Below the pieces are notes generated by a model that worked only from the letters and a program-made list of their open reading frames with translations, ran no database searches and had not been told where the DNA came from. The position numbers were made by a program, and so were the translations under genes. Shown here in pieces: positions 36,661 through 49,000 of a stretch of DNA of 64,000 bases. The stretch comes from Sepiola atlantica (taxonomy: Eukaryota > Mollusca > Cephalopoda > Sepiida > Sepiolidae). Within the stretch, counting starts at the first letter, position 1; every line of letters starts with the position of its first letter. The stretch covers positions 15,432,743-15,496,742 of the forward strand of contig OY744537.1 of the NCBI GenBank assembly GCA_963556195.1, written 5' to 3'.

Positions 36661-37439
36661 ATCACGTTCAGAGGTCACCACTTGGTCGATGATAGTAATC
36701 TACATCACAACTTGGTAGATACAAGATAAATCCGGCAATGCCAAAGAAAGATGACAAAAAATTGGAAGAATATTAGTTGCAAATGAAATAGCCGGTTTTA
36801 TTAGGTCATAAAGGTATGGATAAATAAATTGCAGCAGCTGCCATCACACCAAATTTGGATGTAATACATTAAATTGTAGTTATTAAGTTTGTCCTGAAAA
36901 GGACAGTGTTTGTTCTGGGCAGACGCAGAGAATACCAGAGTCTGGTCAAAAAGTGGAGACGTTGTTTGCTGTACTCGGTTAAATATGCTGGTCTAGTCAA
37001 TGGTTTGACAAACGGGATGTAGTTGACAGGCGGATGAAGTAATCAGAACAGTAGCAAGAGCAGTAAGTCGAAGTGACGGGGACATAAGTAGGCACAGAAG
37101 CTGTTAAATTTTTCCCAAACTATAACAAGCATTCTATTGTAAGACAGAAAAAATAAATCAGGCCTAATTTAATGTTGTTCTAGGAGCAGGGCATCAAATT
37201 TGGGCTAATATCTGTAGAAACGGCCAGAAAGATTCTCGGGGCGGGGGAGTGGGGGAGCGGATCCATATTGTATACCGGCGAGGTAGCACAGCTGCTGGTG
37301 AACTTTTTTCTCATCACTAGGCGCTGTTTACATATAAGATAACACAAGGTAGTGAAAAAGGCTCGCTAGTAATGAAAGTGTGCCGATTATCAGGCCATAA
37401 TAAAATAAGCTGAAACAGATATTACACTTGGATCTTATA
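36661..37439. other. No gene recognised
   Basis: Unremarkable sequence. 37230-37260 has a short G-rich patch. Confidence 0.4.
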
Positions 37440-37740
37440 TACTGTGTCACCTAGTACTAGTTTAATACTGATACAGATTTAATACTAATAATTTAATATA
37501 GAATTAATACTGATTTAATACTAATTTAATACTAATAATTGAATACATATTTAATACTAATAATTAAATACAGATTTTATACTGATTTAATATAGATTTA
37601 ATACTAATAATTTAATGTGAATTTAATACTAATAATTTAATAATAATTTAATACAGATTTAATACTAATAATTTAATAATAATTTGAGATAGATTTAATA
37701 CTAATAATTTAATACAGATCTGTTCGCTGTGTGTTGATTT
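37440..37740. repeat. Degenerate tandem array of TTTAATACTAATAA-type units
   Basis: About 300 bp of alternating TTTAATACTAATAA and TTTAATACAGA words without constant period. Confidence 0.75.
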
Positions 37741-38935
37741 AATATTGAAACGAGTAGTTTAATGAAAAACTAGCCAGGAATGAAACATGAAAGTGAATCG
37801 TCAGTTCTACAACATACAATTTTGTTACTAAGAAGTGTCGACCTGTAAGCAGGCAACGACAAGCATAAAATTAATTCTCTGTTGTTGTTCTTTAGTCTCT
37901 TGCAGCTTCGACATGGCTGATTTAAAATCTTCCATCCTGAATTCAACTTTTCATTTTTCATAACATATTGAAGTTACTTCTAACGTTATCAACTTATTAC
38001 AAGTAGATTGAAATCCGTGTGTCTCCGAATTCCGCTAATTACAACAATTAGCGGATACTCAGGTATCGAGGCTAACAGAGAAAATAATATAAAAAAACTC
38101 CCCAAAGTCTTAAAGATAGAAAAAAATGTTTACTAAACGAACGACAAACTGTGAACAGAACAATTTAGCAATTGATAACTTTTCCAGGGACTTATTTTCA
38201 TAGAAATAAAAAAAGATGTTGCGAATTGGAGAGGGAGTTTACTTATTTGAAAAGTACATTTTACTAAGTTTCCTGAAAAATAACACATTACAATGCAAGT
38301 TAATGAATAAAGACTGACCATTGCATTAAAATTAAATTATTTCCTGAATTTTGGTAAATTTCAAACAGATTGAAACGAAAATTATTTTTCTTTGCAACAC
38401 TAGTAGCCAAAAATTGCTGAATCCGTATTTTGTATCTTTAATTAGGTTCGTTCATTTGTGGGTTTTCTTAATGACAACACAGTGACGCGTCAGTTAAGTT
38501 AACCATTTATTCAGTTTTGTAGTCCAATATTCCATGGAAGTTACTCAGGGTTGTATTCTTGGTTGTATCCTGGGCTTCATGGCACTAATTATAGTCCAAT
38601 GCTACAAGGACTGCATGCATTCTGACTGATTGCTCTGTGAATCATTCTATGTCCACAATGTGTTTATTTAACTCAATTAATATTGCACCAACAAACACCT
38701 CATGGTGCCACACCCCGACTCAAAACTATTCATAAAATAACTATAAATGGAATTCAAATATTAAATTATTTTACTTTGAAATATTATATACTGATGTTGA
38801 CAAATATAATTATAAATGGAATTCATACAATATGAAATGATTTTTACTTTTAAATATCGTATACAACTTCTCATGACACCAATTTTGTTTGTGATAAAAG
38901 TTTGATTTTGTAATGGACCTTATTTTTAATTTCAG
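37741..38935. other. Upstream flank of the first recognised exon
   Basis: AT-rich. An ATG at 38534 opens 31 hydrophobic codons (ILGCILGFMALIIVQC) that could be a signal peptide, but the only GT near its end (GTCCAA) is a poor donor, so I do not call it an exon. Confidence 0.35.
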
Positions 38936-38975
38936 ACATGTTTATCTCTCGTTCTACCTGTGGTTACCGATAAAG
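38936..38975 (+). CDS. Exon A (signal-peptide-like)
   Basis: TTTCAG acceptor with a T-rich tract; AAAG/GTAAGT donor. In the frame that joins exon B it reads TCLSLVLPVVTDK, the hydrophobic end of a signal peptide. It has no start codon of its own in that frame, so an upstream exon must supply the Met. Being only 40 nt it is the least certain exon. Confidence 0.5.
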
Positions 38976-41900
38976 GTAAGTCAAAATTTAAAATGAAAAT
39001 GAAATAAAATAAACTTGAAAATACTTTCTGGGCTTTCTGTCGATAATGATATTTTCAATGGCGTTCTTCAGTTACATAGAACTAAGAAAAGCCTATAAAT
39101 TATATAAATTACGGCTAGTCCTGAATATCTATGTGATCTCACCTCTATTTAACCCATGGGGAGAAAACCCTTTTAAACTTCAAATAAGTATATCCGATTT
39201 TAATGAAATTTAACCAATGTGTATAAGACACTAATTACGAGTTTTGTAACATTTCAGCTTCTTCTAGAATTGGGGGGGGGACTTTCTTCCCCCCCCCACC
39301 ACTCCCCCCCCCCCTAAAACAATCGAGAGCGAACGCAGACCCGAATGTATTTCCAATGAACAGTTATACGATCATTCATTTGTAACTGTAAGAAGTTGAA
39401 AAAAAAACGGATTCTGTATGATTTAAAATTAATACAATTATATAACTTGTTTTGGTGGGGCAGATGATAGCGCGTTCGGCAGTTAGCGTCAAGATTGCGA
39501 GTTCGAATCATAGTCTCGGCGCTTAAATTATTTATTGTTTATTTCTGAAATTACGTTTACAAAAATTCTCGACGACGGACAGACAGACAGACATCCTGAG
39601 GGAGAAACGGGACGAGAGGAAAGTAAAAATGTCTGTACTATAGTGTTATGTAATATGCTGTTATGTAATATGGTGTTATGTAATATACAGGGTGTTTCAA
39701 AAGTCTTGGGAACATAACGATTTTTAATAACTCTTAATGTTCCCAAGACTTTTGAAACACCCTGTAGTGTTATGAGCATTGGGGAAAATATATAGTAGTG
39801 TTCCTCATTTAATCTCAGGCAACATCGAGTCTTCCTGTTCGTTGTCTATGAATGCAACACGCTTGGCCTTTTGGCTAAGATCAAAGTGTAGTATCTGTTC
39901 CGATGGATACTGCACGCCTGTCCTGTGCAGTTCTAGGAGGTCCACCCTCCAAGGCTTTGCCTCCCCTCTTTGGGGAGAAGTAAGTTTATTGCTTACTGTC
40001 TGAGGCGCCTCTACCGGGGAATGCCGACGGGGATGCCCAGGCAATTTTTAAATGGCCAGAGTGCTCACCTCTCGAGCGCTGGCTTTTCAAACCCCACTTT
40101 CTCGACCCGATCTTGGGTCACATCTTACTTGTGGGAGTAAGATAAAACTGGCCTTGTGCCTAACTCCTGGGGAGGAGTAAATAAAACCCACCTTGGTCTT
40201 TTGGCTAAGATCAAAGTGTAGTATCTGTTCCGATGGATACTGCACGCCTGTCCTGTGCAGTTCTAGGAGGTCCACCCTCCCAGGCTTTGCCTCCCCTCTT
40301 TGGGGAGGAGTAAGTTTATTGCTTACTGTCTGAGGCGCCTCTACCGGGGAATGCCGACGGGGATGCCCAGGCAATTTTTAAATGGCCAGAGTGCTCACCT
40401 CTCGAGCGCTGGCTTTTCAAACCCCACTTTCTCGACCCGATCTTGGGTCACATCTTACTTGTGGGAGTAAGATAAAACTGGCCTTGTGCCTAACTCCTGG
40501 GGAGGAGTAAATAAAACCCACCTTTTCCCAATTCTCTTTCTTCTGCCTTGTGCCACATTTTGTAACCTTTACAACACAATATTAAGATATTATTTGACGG
40601 ATCAGATTCTTATTCAATACTGAACAACCGTATTTAATTTTGGAAAATCATATTTATTTGTTTTTGTCATCTAATCCCTTATTTTTCCATTTTCAGGGAT
40701 CGTTGCATTTGACGACACAAACGTGCCCTCTACTATTTCACGTGAGTAATCAATTACTAATTACTGTAATATTTCACGTGGGTTACTTAATTACTGATTA
40801 GTGTACTATTTCACGTGAGTAATCAATTACTAATTACTGTACTATTTCATCAAATCTTTCTTGGAGTTCATACATTAGAACCATTGCTCTTTCTGCTTCT
40901 CGTAAAGTCTGTTATCTCTATCGCTCCAAACACTTTCTCACACCCGAGACTATTCTCTAACTCTACAAATCTACAATCAGATCATGTATAGAGTACTGTT
41001 GTCATACGTGGGCTGATGACTCTCTGTCCCATTTGAGAATTTTTGATAAGGTGCAGGAACGTATCTGTAATTTGATTGGCTCTAACCTTTCTTCTTCTTT
41101 ACACCCTCTCTCTTACATACGTGATGTTGCTAGTCTCAGTCTTTTCTATAAATACTATTATGGCATGTGTTCTTTAGAATTATGTAATCGATTCCCCGCT
41201 TCTTTTGTTCCAGCTCATTTGACTCGTTGGTCTAGTGGTTTCCATCAATTCGTTGTTTTGATACCTAATTGTAATACAGCTTCCTGTAGCTAATTTCCAA
41301 GAACCGCAGGCTTGTGGAACTCTCTTCCTGCTGACTATTTTCCTCCTACCTATAGTCTTGGTCTTTTCACGACTAAAGTCAATAGGCATCTCTTGTCTTT
41401 GCGATAATCATAATTGTTCTTGTTAGGTCCTTACATCAAGTGGCTTCATGTCTTGTCTGGAGCGATTTCCATAAAAAAATTTAAATAATAATAAATTCCC
41501 AACAAATAAAGCGGTTGCCATGATCGGAAATCTTGAGATCTTCAGTCTGATGTTTTACCAACTGAGCTATCTGCACTTATTTATAAATAAAGCTTAAAAC
41601 ATTACTTTAACAAAATTATTATAGATTTGGCGTGACGTCATAGATTTATGATTTACGCCATGTTTCAAAACATGAATTCAAACATAAGCGATAATAACAA
41701 ATAAATACATGAATAGGTAAACATTATTAATAGCGTTCAAAATTATTTTAATTGTCTAAAGCAGTTTATTTGGCTTTAACTACGTATTAGCGTTAAAAAC
41801 AATTTAATATTTAATATATGCTAGAATTTGGGCCCTTACGGTCATTAATTCTAGTAATAAAAATGTAAATTACGTATCCATCGATTTATGGGAAGCTCTT

Positions 41901-44900
41901 AAATAGTTTTATTCACTATTAAGCATGATATTTTTGCCAAAATAAAAACCAAAACTTTTATGTTCAGAAAGGTTTAGTTGGTTTATTTTACGGCATATCA
42001 ACCCTTTTTTGGTTATTTAATGCCGAATCAGGTAATTTTGGTAAAAGTTTTTATGCTTCAAGTTCTTTATATCTTCAAATATTTATTCCTGGTGTTTTGT
42101 TTGGTTGTTTTGTAGAGGAAAAATGTTGTTTTTGTGTCTAGCGTTACAGAACATGATTGAGTTTCACAAAGGGAAAGGAAAAAAAACAATAACATCAATG
42201 GTTGGTGCATTTTAAGTCAGGAAGCCGGTAGCTTCAGACAGCCTGATCTGGTAGCACCAGTATGTTTAGAAAGGAAAATATACAAATATGTCATCGTACT
42301 GAATGTAGTATTGTTAGGAATGAGTAAAATAAAATGTTATTTTTTGCAAAACTTGTTTTATGAGTTTTAATAATTGTGTATAACAATAAAAATCATAGAA
42401 AACAATTTCTTTCATCTTGTATATCTTAATTGTGTATATATAGTGTGACCTAAAAGTCCTGATAGCCTAGACTAGTTACCTTTATAAGTCTGCAAGGGTA
42501 CCCTTCCAAAACGGGCTTTAACTTTTGATGGGCCTCGTTTCTTAATTTTTTACAAGAATTAAATGAAACTTTCGTGATAACGGGTTCATTGTGTTTAAAA
42601 CATAATATCAAAATCTGAAAGTCTTTGGACTCTTTTTCTTTTCCAGGTTACCTTCATTTAGTTCTATTAATTCCTTAATATTGTCCATGACACCCTTTAC
42701 AAACTGACTGAGGCATGGCTTTGACCTCTTTCCTGGTGGCCTCCTTCAGTTCCGTAAAAGTCCTAAGTCTCCATACATAGCTCTGACTTTAAGGTAGCCT
42801 CAGAGAAATAAATCGCGAATCTAAGGACTAGGTTGTGATATTCCCACTCTTGAAACTGATCACGCAGCTTCCAAATTTCTCTTCCAGCTTGCTTCATCTT
42901 GCTGTAACTATAACTTTATAATGAGTGACAAGGTCTGCAGCTTATTCTTGTGCACAGTGTTTCAGGCACCGCTGAACTGACTCTCTCACGCTATCGATCA
43001 ACTTAGCTGTATACTTCTTGGGCATCTTGAATAGCTTCAACGATTTTCATTAGCTGTAGTGAGGTTCTCCACTGTTCATTAGTTCTTGAAGTGGTTCAGC
43101 CAGTCCTGAATCCTCCTCTTGAAAAATGCTTTTTCACATTTGAACTGAAAGACCCCTGCACTTTTTTGAACGATCCTGTCTCATAGTAATATTTGACGCA
43201 GTATATTCTTTGATGAAACTTTCATTAAGATCTAATTGTGCTGACAGTTGTTGCTCTGCCATGTTACAGAAAATGACAAAAAGTGCTCATGAAGTCCGTT
43301 TTATTAGGGTAATTTGTATTAATACTAACCCAGTAGTGATGTTAGTATATACCTATATGATCAATATTTTATCGTATTCTTTTAAACTTGTTCCTTTTTG
43401 GTACTGTTTAATTCTTCATTCTCGTTACTACCCTTGTTCCTTCTCAACATTCACTTTCTTTTCTTCTTTTGTTTTCTATCTAACACATTTACAGATACCT
43501 GACTTAGTTTCAATTATTTAAATATGTATTTTATATTCCACGCCTGTACCTCTACAGTCACTGCTGAATTAATGTTCCAGAGATATGGGCAAAAATTACA
43601 GGTAAATTTGGCCTATCCATGCATCAGTGCAGTAAAAGTGGGTAACCTACCTCTAAAGAAATCCATGCATCAGTGCAGTAAAAGTGGGTAACCTACCTCT
43701 AAAGAAATCCATGCATCAGTGCAGTAAAAATAAAGAAGAAAAAGGAAAGATTATACAATAATCAGATAAATTTTTCATGATATTTTACTAAAATAAATAG
43801 GAAAATTATGTTAAGAAAGTCCATCCATGCATTTTCCAACCTGAAGAGATTTAATTTGCATGCTAAATTTTTCATCATGTTTTTAGAATGAGTTTCTACA
43901 AAAATAGGTAGCGCCAATTCTGCAGTTTGACTATTGGTATTAGGCACCACGTGGTGCCATTAAGCACAAGTAGAGCAGGTTGGTGTGTTCTGATGAAAGA
44001 TATTTCAAAGTATGGTTATGCTGTGTTGAATCAGGGATCACCGGTTGATTAATTGCTGACCATTGTTATATATGCACATTCTCGGTAACCAAGAAAAAAA
44101 CATGCACAGATTTATTACAAATATAAGTATTCCTTTATTAGCTGTTTTTGCACACATTAAAAATGAAGTTAAATAACTTTAAAGATTCCGTAACCAGACG
44201 TTATCCATTTAAGACTAAGAAGAGAGGATAAAGATGAAGTTTATGCCAGAAGCCGGTTAGACTAAATTGTGCACCACCTAAATTCGATCAGTTTCACGTT
44301 CTGGCATTGTCTGACTTCATTTCTTATTTTTATAAACAAGACACACCCACTTCTAGTGTGATTCGGGATGTCTCCGGAGATATGTTATTAATGCTAGAAT
44401 TACATTATGATATCGTCTGCTGATGAAATAATTAAAGACAGTCTAAAAGTATGTTTTAATGCGGTTTGTTGAATTTGACAATATTTAAACATAAACGTTG
44501 GGCCCTTAGATCAGCCATGTCTGGCACAAGACCATTCAATAGTTTACGTATTAACGATTTACAAGCATATTTAGAGTGTTAGATACGCTTATACTTTTAT
44601 CATTTAAAACTGTTGATCTTTTGGTTTGAATGTCATATTCTTTTTAGCGGAACCACCTATTCCGAAGCAACTTACCAAATTCCAATCGAGCGTGGAAATT
44701 AATCAACCGGGGCAAGGCTTCAGCACTGGCATTAAAGAATTCTACGATGGCGAGCACAAACGGAGTACCATCATCATCACGGAGATGGGAAAAACAACAA
44801 TCATCATCCACAATCACGTGACTGGAGAAGTGCTCGACATTAAAGGTAGGAAGAGATTTAGAAAACAAATTTTCACTCTTTTAATTCGACCAAGAAATTA

Positions 44901-45777
44901 ATTTAGTTTGAGGAAATTTCTGCGATGAGCCATTACTATTTGCCTTCTTTACATTCCTGGTTGTGGTCACTTTCAGAACGTTTCGACCATTATACTTTCT
45001 TTAGATGCCTTTTATTGCAGACCGTAATCTTCTGTGAATTTCAAAAACTTCTATCGTGTAGATCAAGGGTTCCCAACCTTATTTTACTTGTCGACTCCCT
45101 GATAGCTATTTTATCATATCTGGATCCCATATATCGAAGTAGATTGATAGAGTCAAATCCGAAACTATCTAAGAAATTCAGTAGAATATGTATAAATGTA
45201 TGTATATAACACATATAGTATATTTATTAAAATTAAAAAGGAAGGAAAAGAAAAAAAATACATGTATATAAAGGTAGAAGAAATAAGAGTGATAAGCATG
45301 TACGAAAGTCCAGATTTATTTCAAACTTAGATTGTTCAATGCAAGGTATATTCTTTAATAAACTAAAGTTTATTGTTCTTTTCTTAAGCCAAGGCTTTTC
45401 AAAGATCGAAATCTTATCATCAGAGGAGATATACAGATAGATAAGTTGGCTGTAGAAAAGCCAAAGTTCAAACATTTGAAAAAATATTATTAAAAAAATG
45501 GAGTGAAAAAGAGTTCGTGTGAAAAGATATGGGATTTGTCCAGATGGTAATTGTCCGTTACTAAAGTGTCCAATGAAAAGGATATTTTGAAGAAAGAGCA
45601 AACAATTTTTTTCGTAGAGGCAGTATGGAAAAGTGTTCAAAATGAAGTAACTCCACTTTTGTGAATGTTTGTTAAATTTGGTATACCATAAATATGTATA
45701 TTTACAAAAATGGGCCAGAAACAATTGTTTGTGAATAAAATGTTTTTGAATGAACTTGGATTATATCATGTTAAAAG

Positions 45778-45835
<58 letters not shown>

Positions 45836-45973
45836 AGATTGTAGTTTGCTTGAAGCATTGCTGGTAAATATAAGTGCAGGTTTGTAATCCGAGGCTGTCG
45901 CAATGCGATGTAGGTACCTTCCACCTTCCGGTACCTACATCGCATTGCTACAGCCTCGGATTACAAACCTGTA

Positions 45974-46044
<71 letters not shown>

Positions 46045-49000
46045 GGGTTCTAACAAAAAATATATATTTAAGTATATACTCTTTATAATATCTGAAAATG
46101 TTCTAAATTGCAAGCTCAATGAAGTTCTATTACAAGCATCAGAGCATATATATATATATTATAGGTGTATTCTAATGACCAAAAGAACAATCAATCAATG
46201 ATCATACTTTTCATCTGTTCTTTAAATTTCTTAATCTTTATATATCGTCGAACGACCACAACCAGAATTTTCTTCTGTTTTTTCAATTTCTTCTTTTATA
46301 TATCAATAAATACTTGTAATTCTTTCTTTGTCTCGCAGACAAAACAAAATTTTTTTTAATATGTTTATATTGTATGATGGGATGGGCAGATCTTTGCATT
46401 TAACAATGTTTAAACACATGCACCCTTAAATGGTAAAGTTTCCTACTTCTTCGATGTCCATCGTGTCTATTACCAATGAGACCTCCTATGGCTGTACAGT
46501 CCAATCTGTTGAGTACACTGCAAGAAGGTGTACATCTGATTTGGGTGTTATGCCTTTTATGATTTCGAACCTCCACTTGAATCTGTAGCTACACGCTGTC
46601 CTTGAAAGGAAAAGGTTGACACTTCAGACTGATGTTATCAATTTTATTCAATAAACAACGTGAAAAGTGTACAAAGAGAAAATAGAACAATAGGGACAAG
46701 AGAATACATTCCAATAGAAAAGTAGACACAGTAAAAAAATGAAAACATAGGCAGTAAGTTCTTAAAAAGAGAACAATTATTATTATCATGTTGTCTCTCT
46801 GACTAGCGTATGTAGACTGTGGAGGGAACGGTATTTGCCCATCTGATTATTTCATCACTTCCGCTTTGAGTCTTAAAGTCTGTAGTACAAATGAAGGCAG
46901 CAACAACTGATGAAAATGGGCGGTAGGGGGGGGGATTATGAAAGTTAACTAAACTATTCTATAAAAAGGAGTCCATAATCTAATAGATTATCCTTTATAT
47001 AATGTCTACTTTTCGCAAAGGTTACGGCCATAGAAAGACTGAATACAGCTGTAGGATGTTACACAACTCCAGCAGCAGAATACAGTTTTTATATTTGAAT
47101 TGTTTGCTACTCTAATAACCATATTGGCTAAGATCAAAGTGTAGTATCTGTTCCGATGGATACTGCACGCCTGTCCTGTGCAGTTCTAGGAGGTCCACCC
47201 TCCCAGGCTTTGCCTTCCCTCTTTGGGGAGGAGTAAGTTTATTGCTTACTGTCTGAGGCGCCCCTACCGGGGAATGCCGACGGGGCTGCCCAGGCAATTT
47301 TTAAATGGCCAGAGTGCTCACTTCTCGAGCGCTGGCTTTTCAAACCCCACTTTCTTGACCCGATCTTGGGTCACATCTTACTTGTGGGAGTAAGATAAAA
47401 ACTGGCCTTGTGCCTAACTCCTGGAGAGGAGTAAATCAATACTCTAATAACCATATTGGCCTTCTGGCTAAGATCAAAGTGTAGTATCTGTTCCGATGGA
47501 TACTGCACCTCAACTGCACCTCATAGACTGGTAATATCTTGGCCTTCGGGGCTTGATTTACGCCGGTCTATGAGTCTGTCCTGTGCAGTTCCAGGAGGTA
47601 CACCCTCCCAGGCTTCGCCTCCCCTCTTTGGGGAGGAGTAAGTTTATTGCTTACTGTCTGAGGCGCCCCTCCCGGGGAATGCCGACGGGGCTGCCCAGGC
47701 AATTTTTAAACCCCACTTTCCCAACCCGACCTTGGGTCACATCTTACTTGTGGGAGTAAGATAAAAACTGGCCTTGTGCCTAACTCCTGGAGAGGAGTAA
47801 ATCAATACTCCAATAACCATAATACCAAGATCCAGCTCCTGTCCCATGCTGCATCTCTGAGCTTGTTTTAAAAGTACTTCAATGGAATATGCTCCGACAA
47901 ACTTAGTGCACTTATGCCACCTCAACGTAAATACGCCCGACCAATTCAACAATCAGCAAAATCATACCCCTTAACTGTAGAGGTCCCCAGATGCCGGAAA
48001 GCTTTCTAATCTACTAGCTTCTTTCCTCGAACTGCTTGCCTTTGGAATTCCCTCTCTTCTCCCTGTTTCTCTGACTATACCAATAGGCAGACATTTAAAT
48101 GTAATGTGAACAAACATCTTGCTGCACAACTCCCTACTTAGGATGCCTCTATTAATCTCGCCCCTAATTCACACTAGCCCCTTATGTCCCAGTGGCAATG
48201 TGCCTTATTTGGGATTAATATAAGTAAAAAAAATGTCGTTTTAAGTATTGGCTATTGTAGTTGTAATAAAATTGGTGATATAAATGTGTATATAATAATA
48301 ATAATGTAGAACTCTCTAACAGGTAAATTTAATGGGCGTTACCGCATCCCTTATTGACCGAGCTGCTGCCAAATGCAACATTGAATGGCAGTGTCTTTCA
48401 CTCTTTCATTTCCAACTCACCTTTATAGCTTTTCTTTTCGTTACCTTCGTGAAGAAAAAGTAGTTGATGATTTTAACATTAAGTTACATTTTATTTCTCC
48501 AACTACATAGAACTCAAGTACCTTAACAACAGGTTGCTTCCGGTGTAACGTTACATGGCAATACTAAACCGTTTGTAACGCTACATGGGGAATTCCTTTA
48601 ACCCCGCAACCAGTTGCCCGTAATGATCTTCTTGTTGACAGAAAGCAGCTGTTCGTCTCGCGTTGACACGTTGTAAGTAGTTGAATCAATGGGTAGTGAC
48701 GTCTCTCTCTCTCTTTCTCTTCTTTTACATTGCTGTTAAGCCGTCGTCATAGTTGTAGTGAAGATATATAGCAGAAGTTGTTAATGTCTTCCTCTTGTCT
48801 TTGGTTTTGTAATAAGGTAACAAAAAAACAAAAAACAACAACATAATTGTTCATTGGCGTTATGCTCTTTGGTGTTTTATTCTTTTACAACAGTGTGTAA
48901 GCTGATCTACCTATTTTAGCGAATAAATGGACTTACCAAGACACAATAAATACAGTTACGACTAAGCATAGTGGCAGTTATTGCCCCAGAATCATATTTC

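Noticed and set aside
38534..38629. 31-codon hydrophobic frame as first exon of the LolA-like gene
   Set aside because: Possible by frame, but the only usable GT has a poor donor context; kept as a remark only.
39861..39905. A genuine U2 snRNA gene
   Set aside because: Only the first 40 or so bases match U2; the Sm site and 3' stem-loops are absent and the body is repeated elsewhere.
41508..41576. Functional tRNA-Phe gene
   Set aside because: D and anticodon arms are good but the T arm and acceptor pairing are broken.
45233..45724. 163-codon minus-strand frame
   Set aside because: Lies over a dispersed repeat with a second copy at 12.6 kb that does not keep the frame; no domain.
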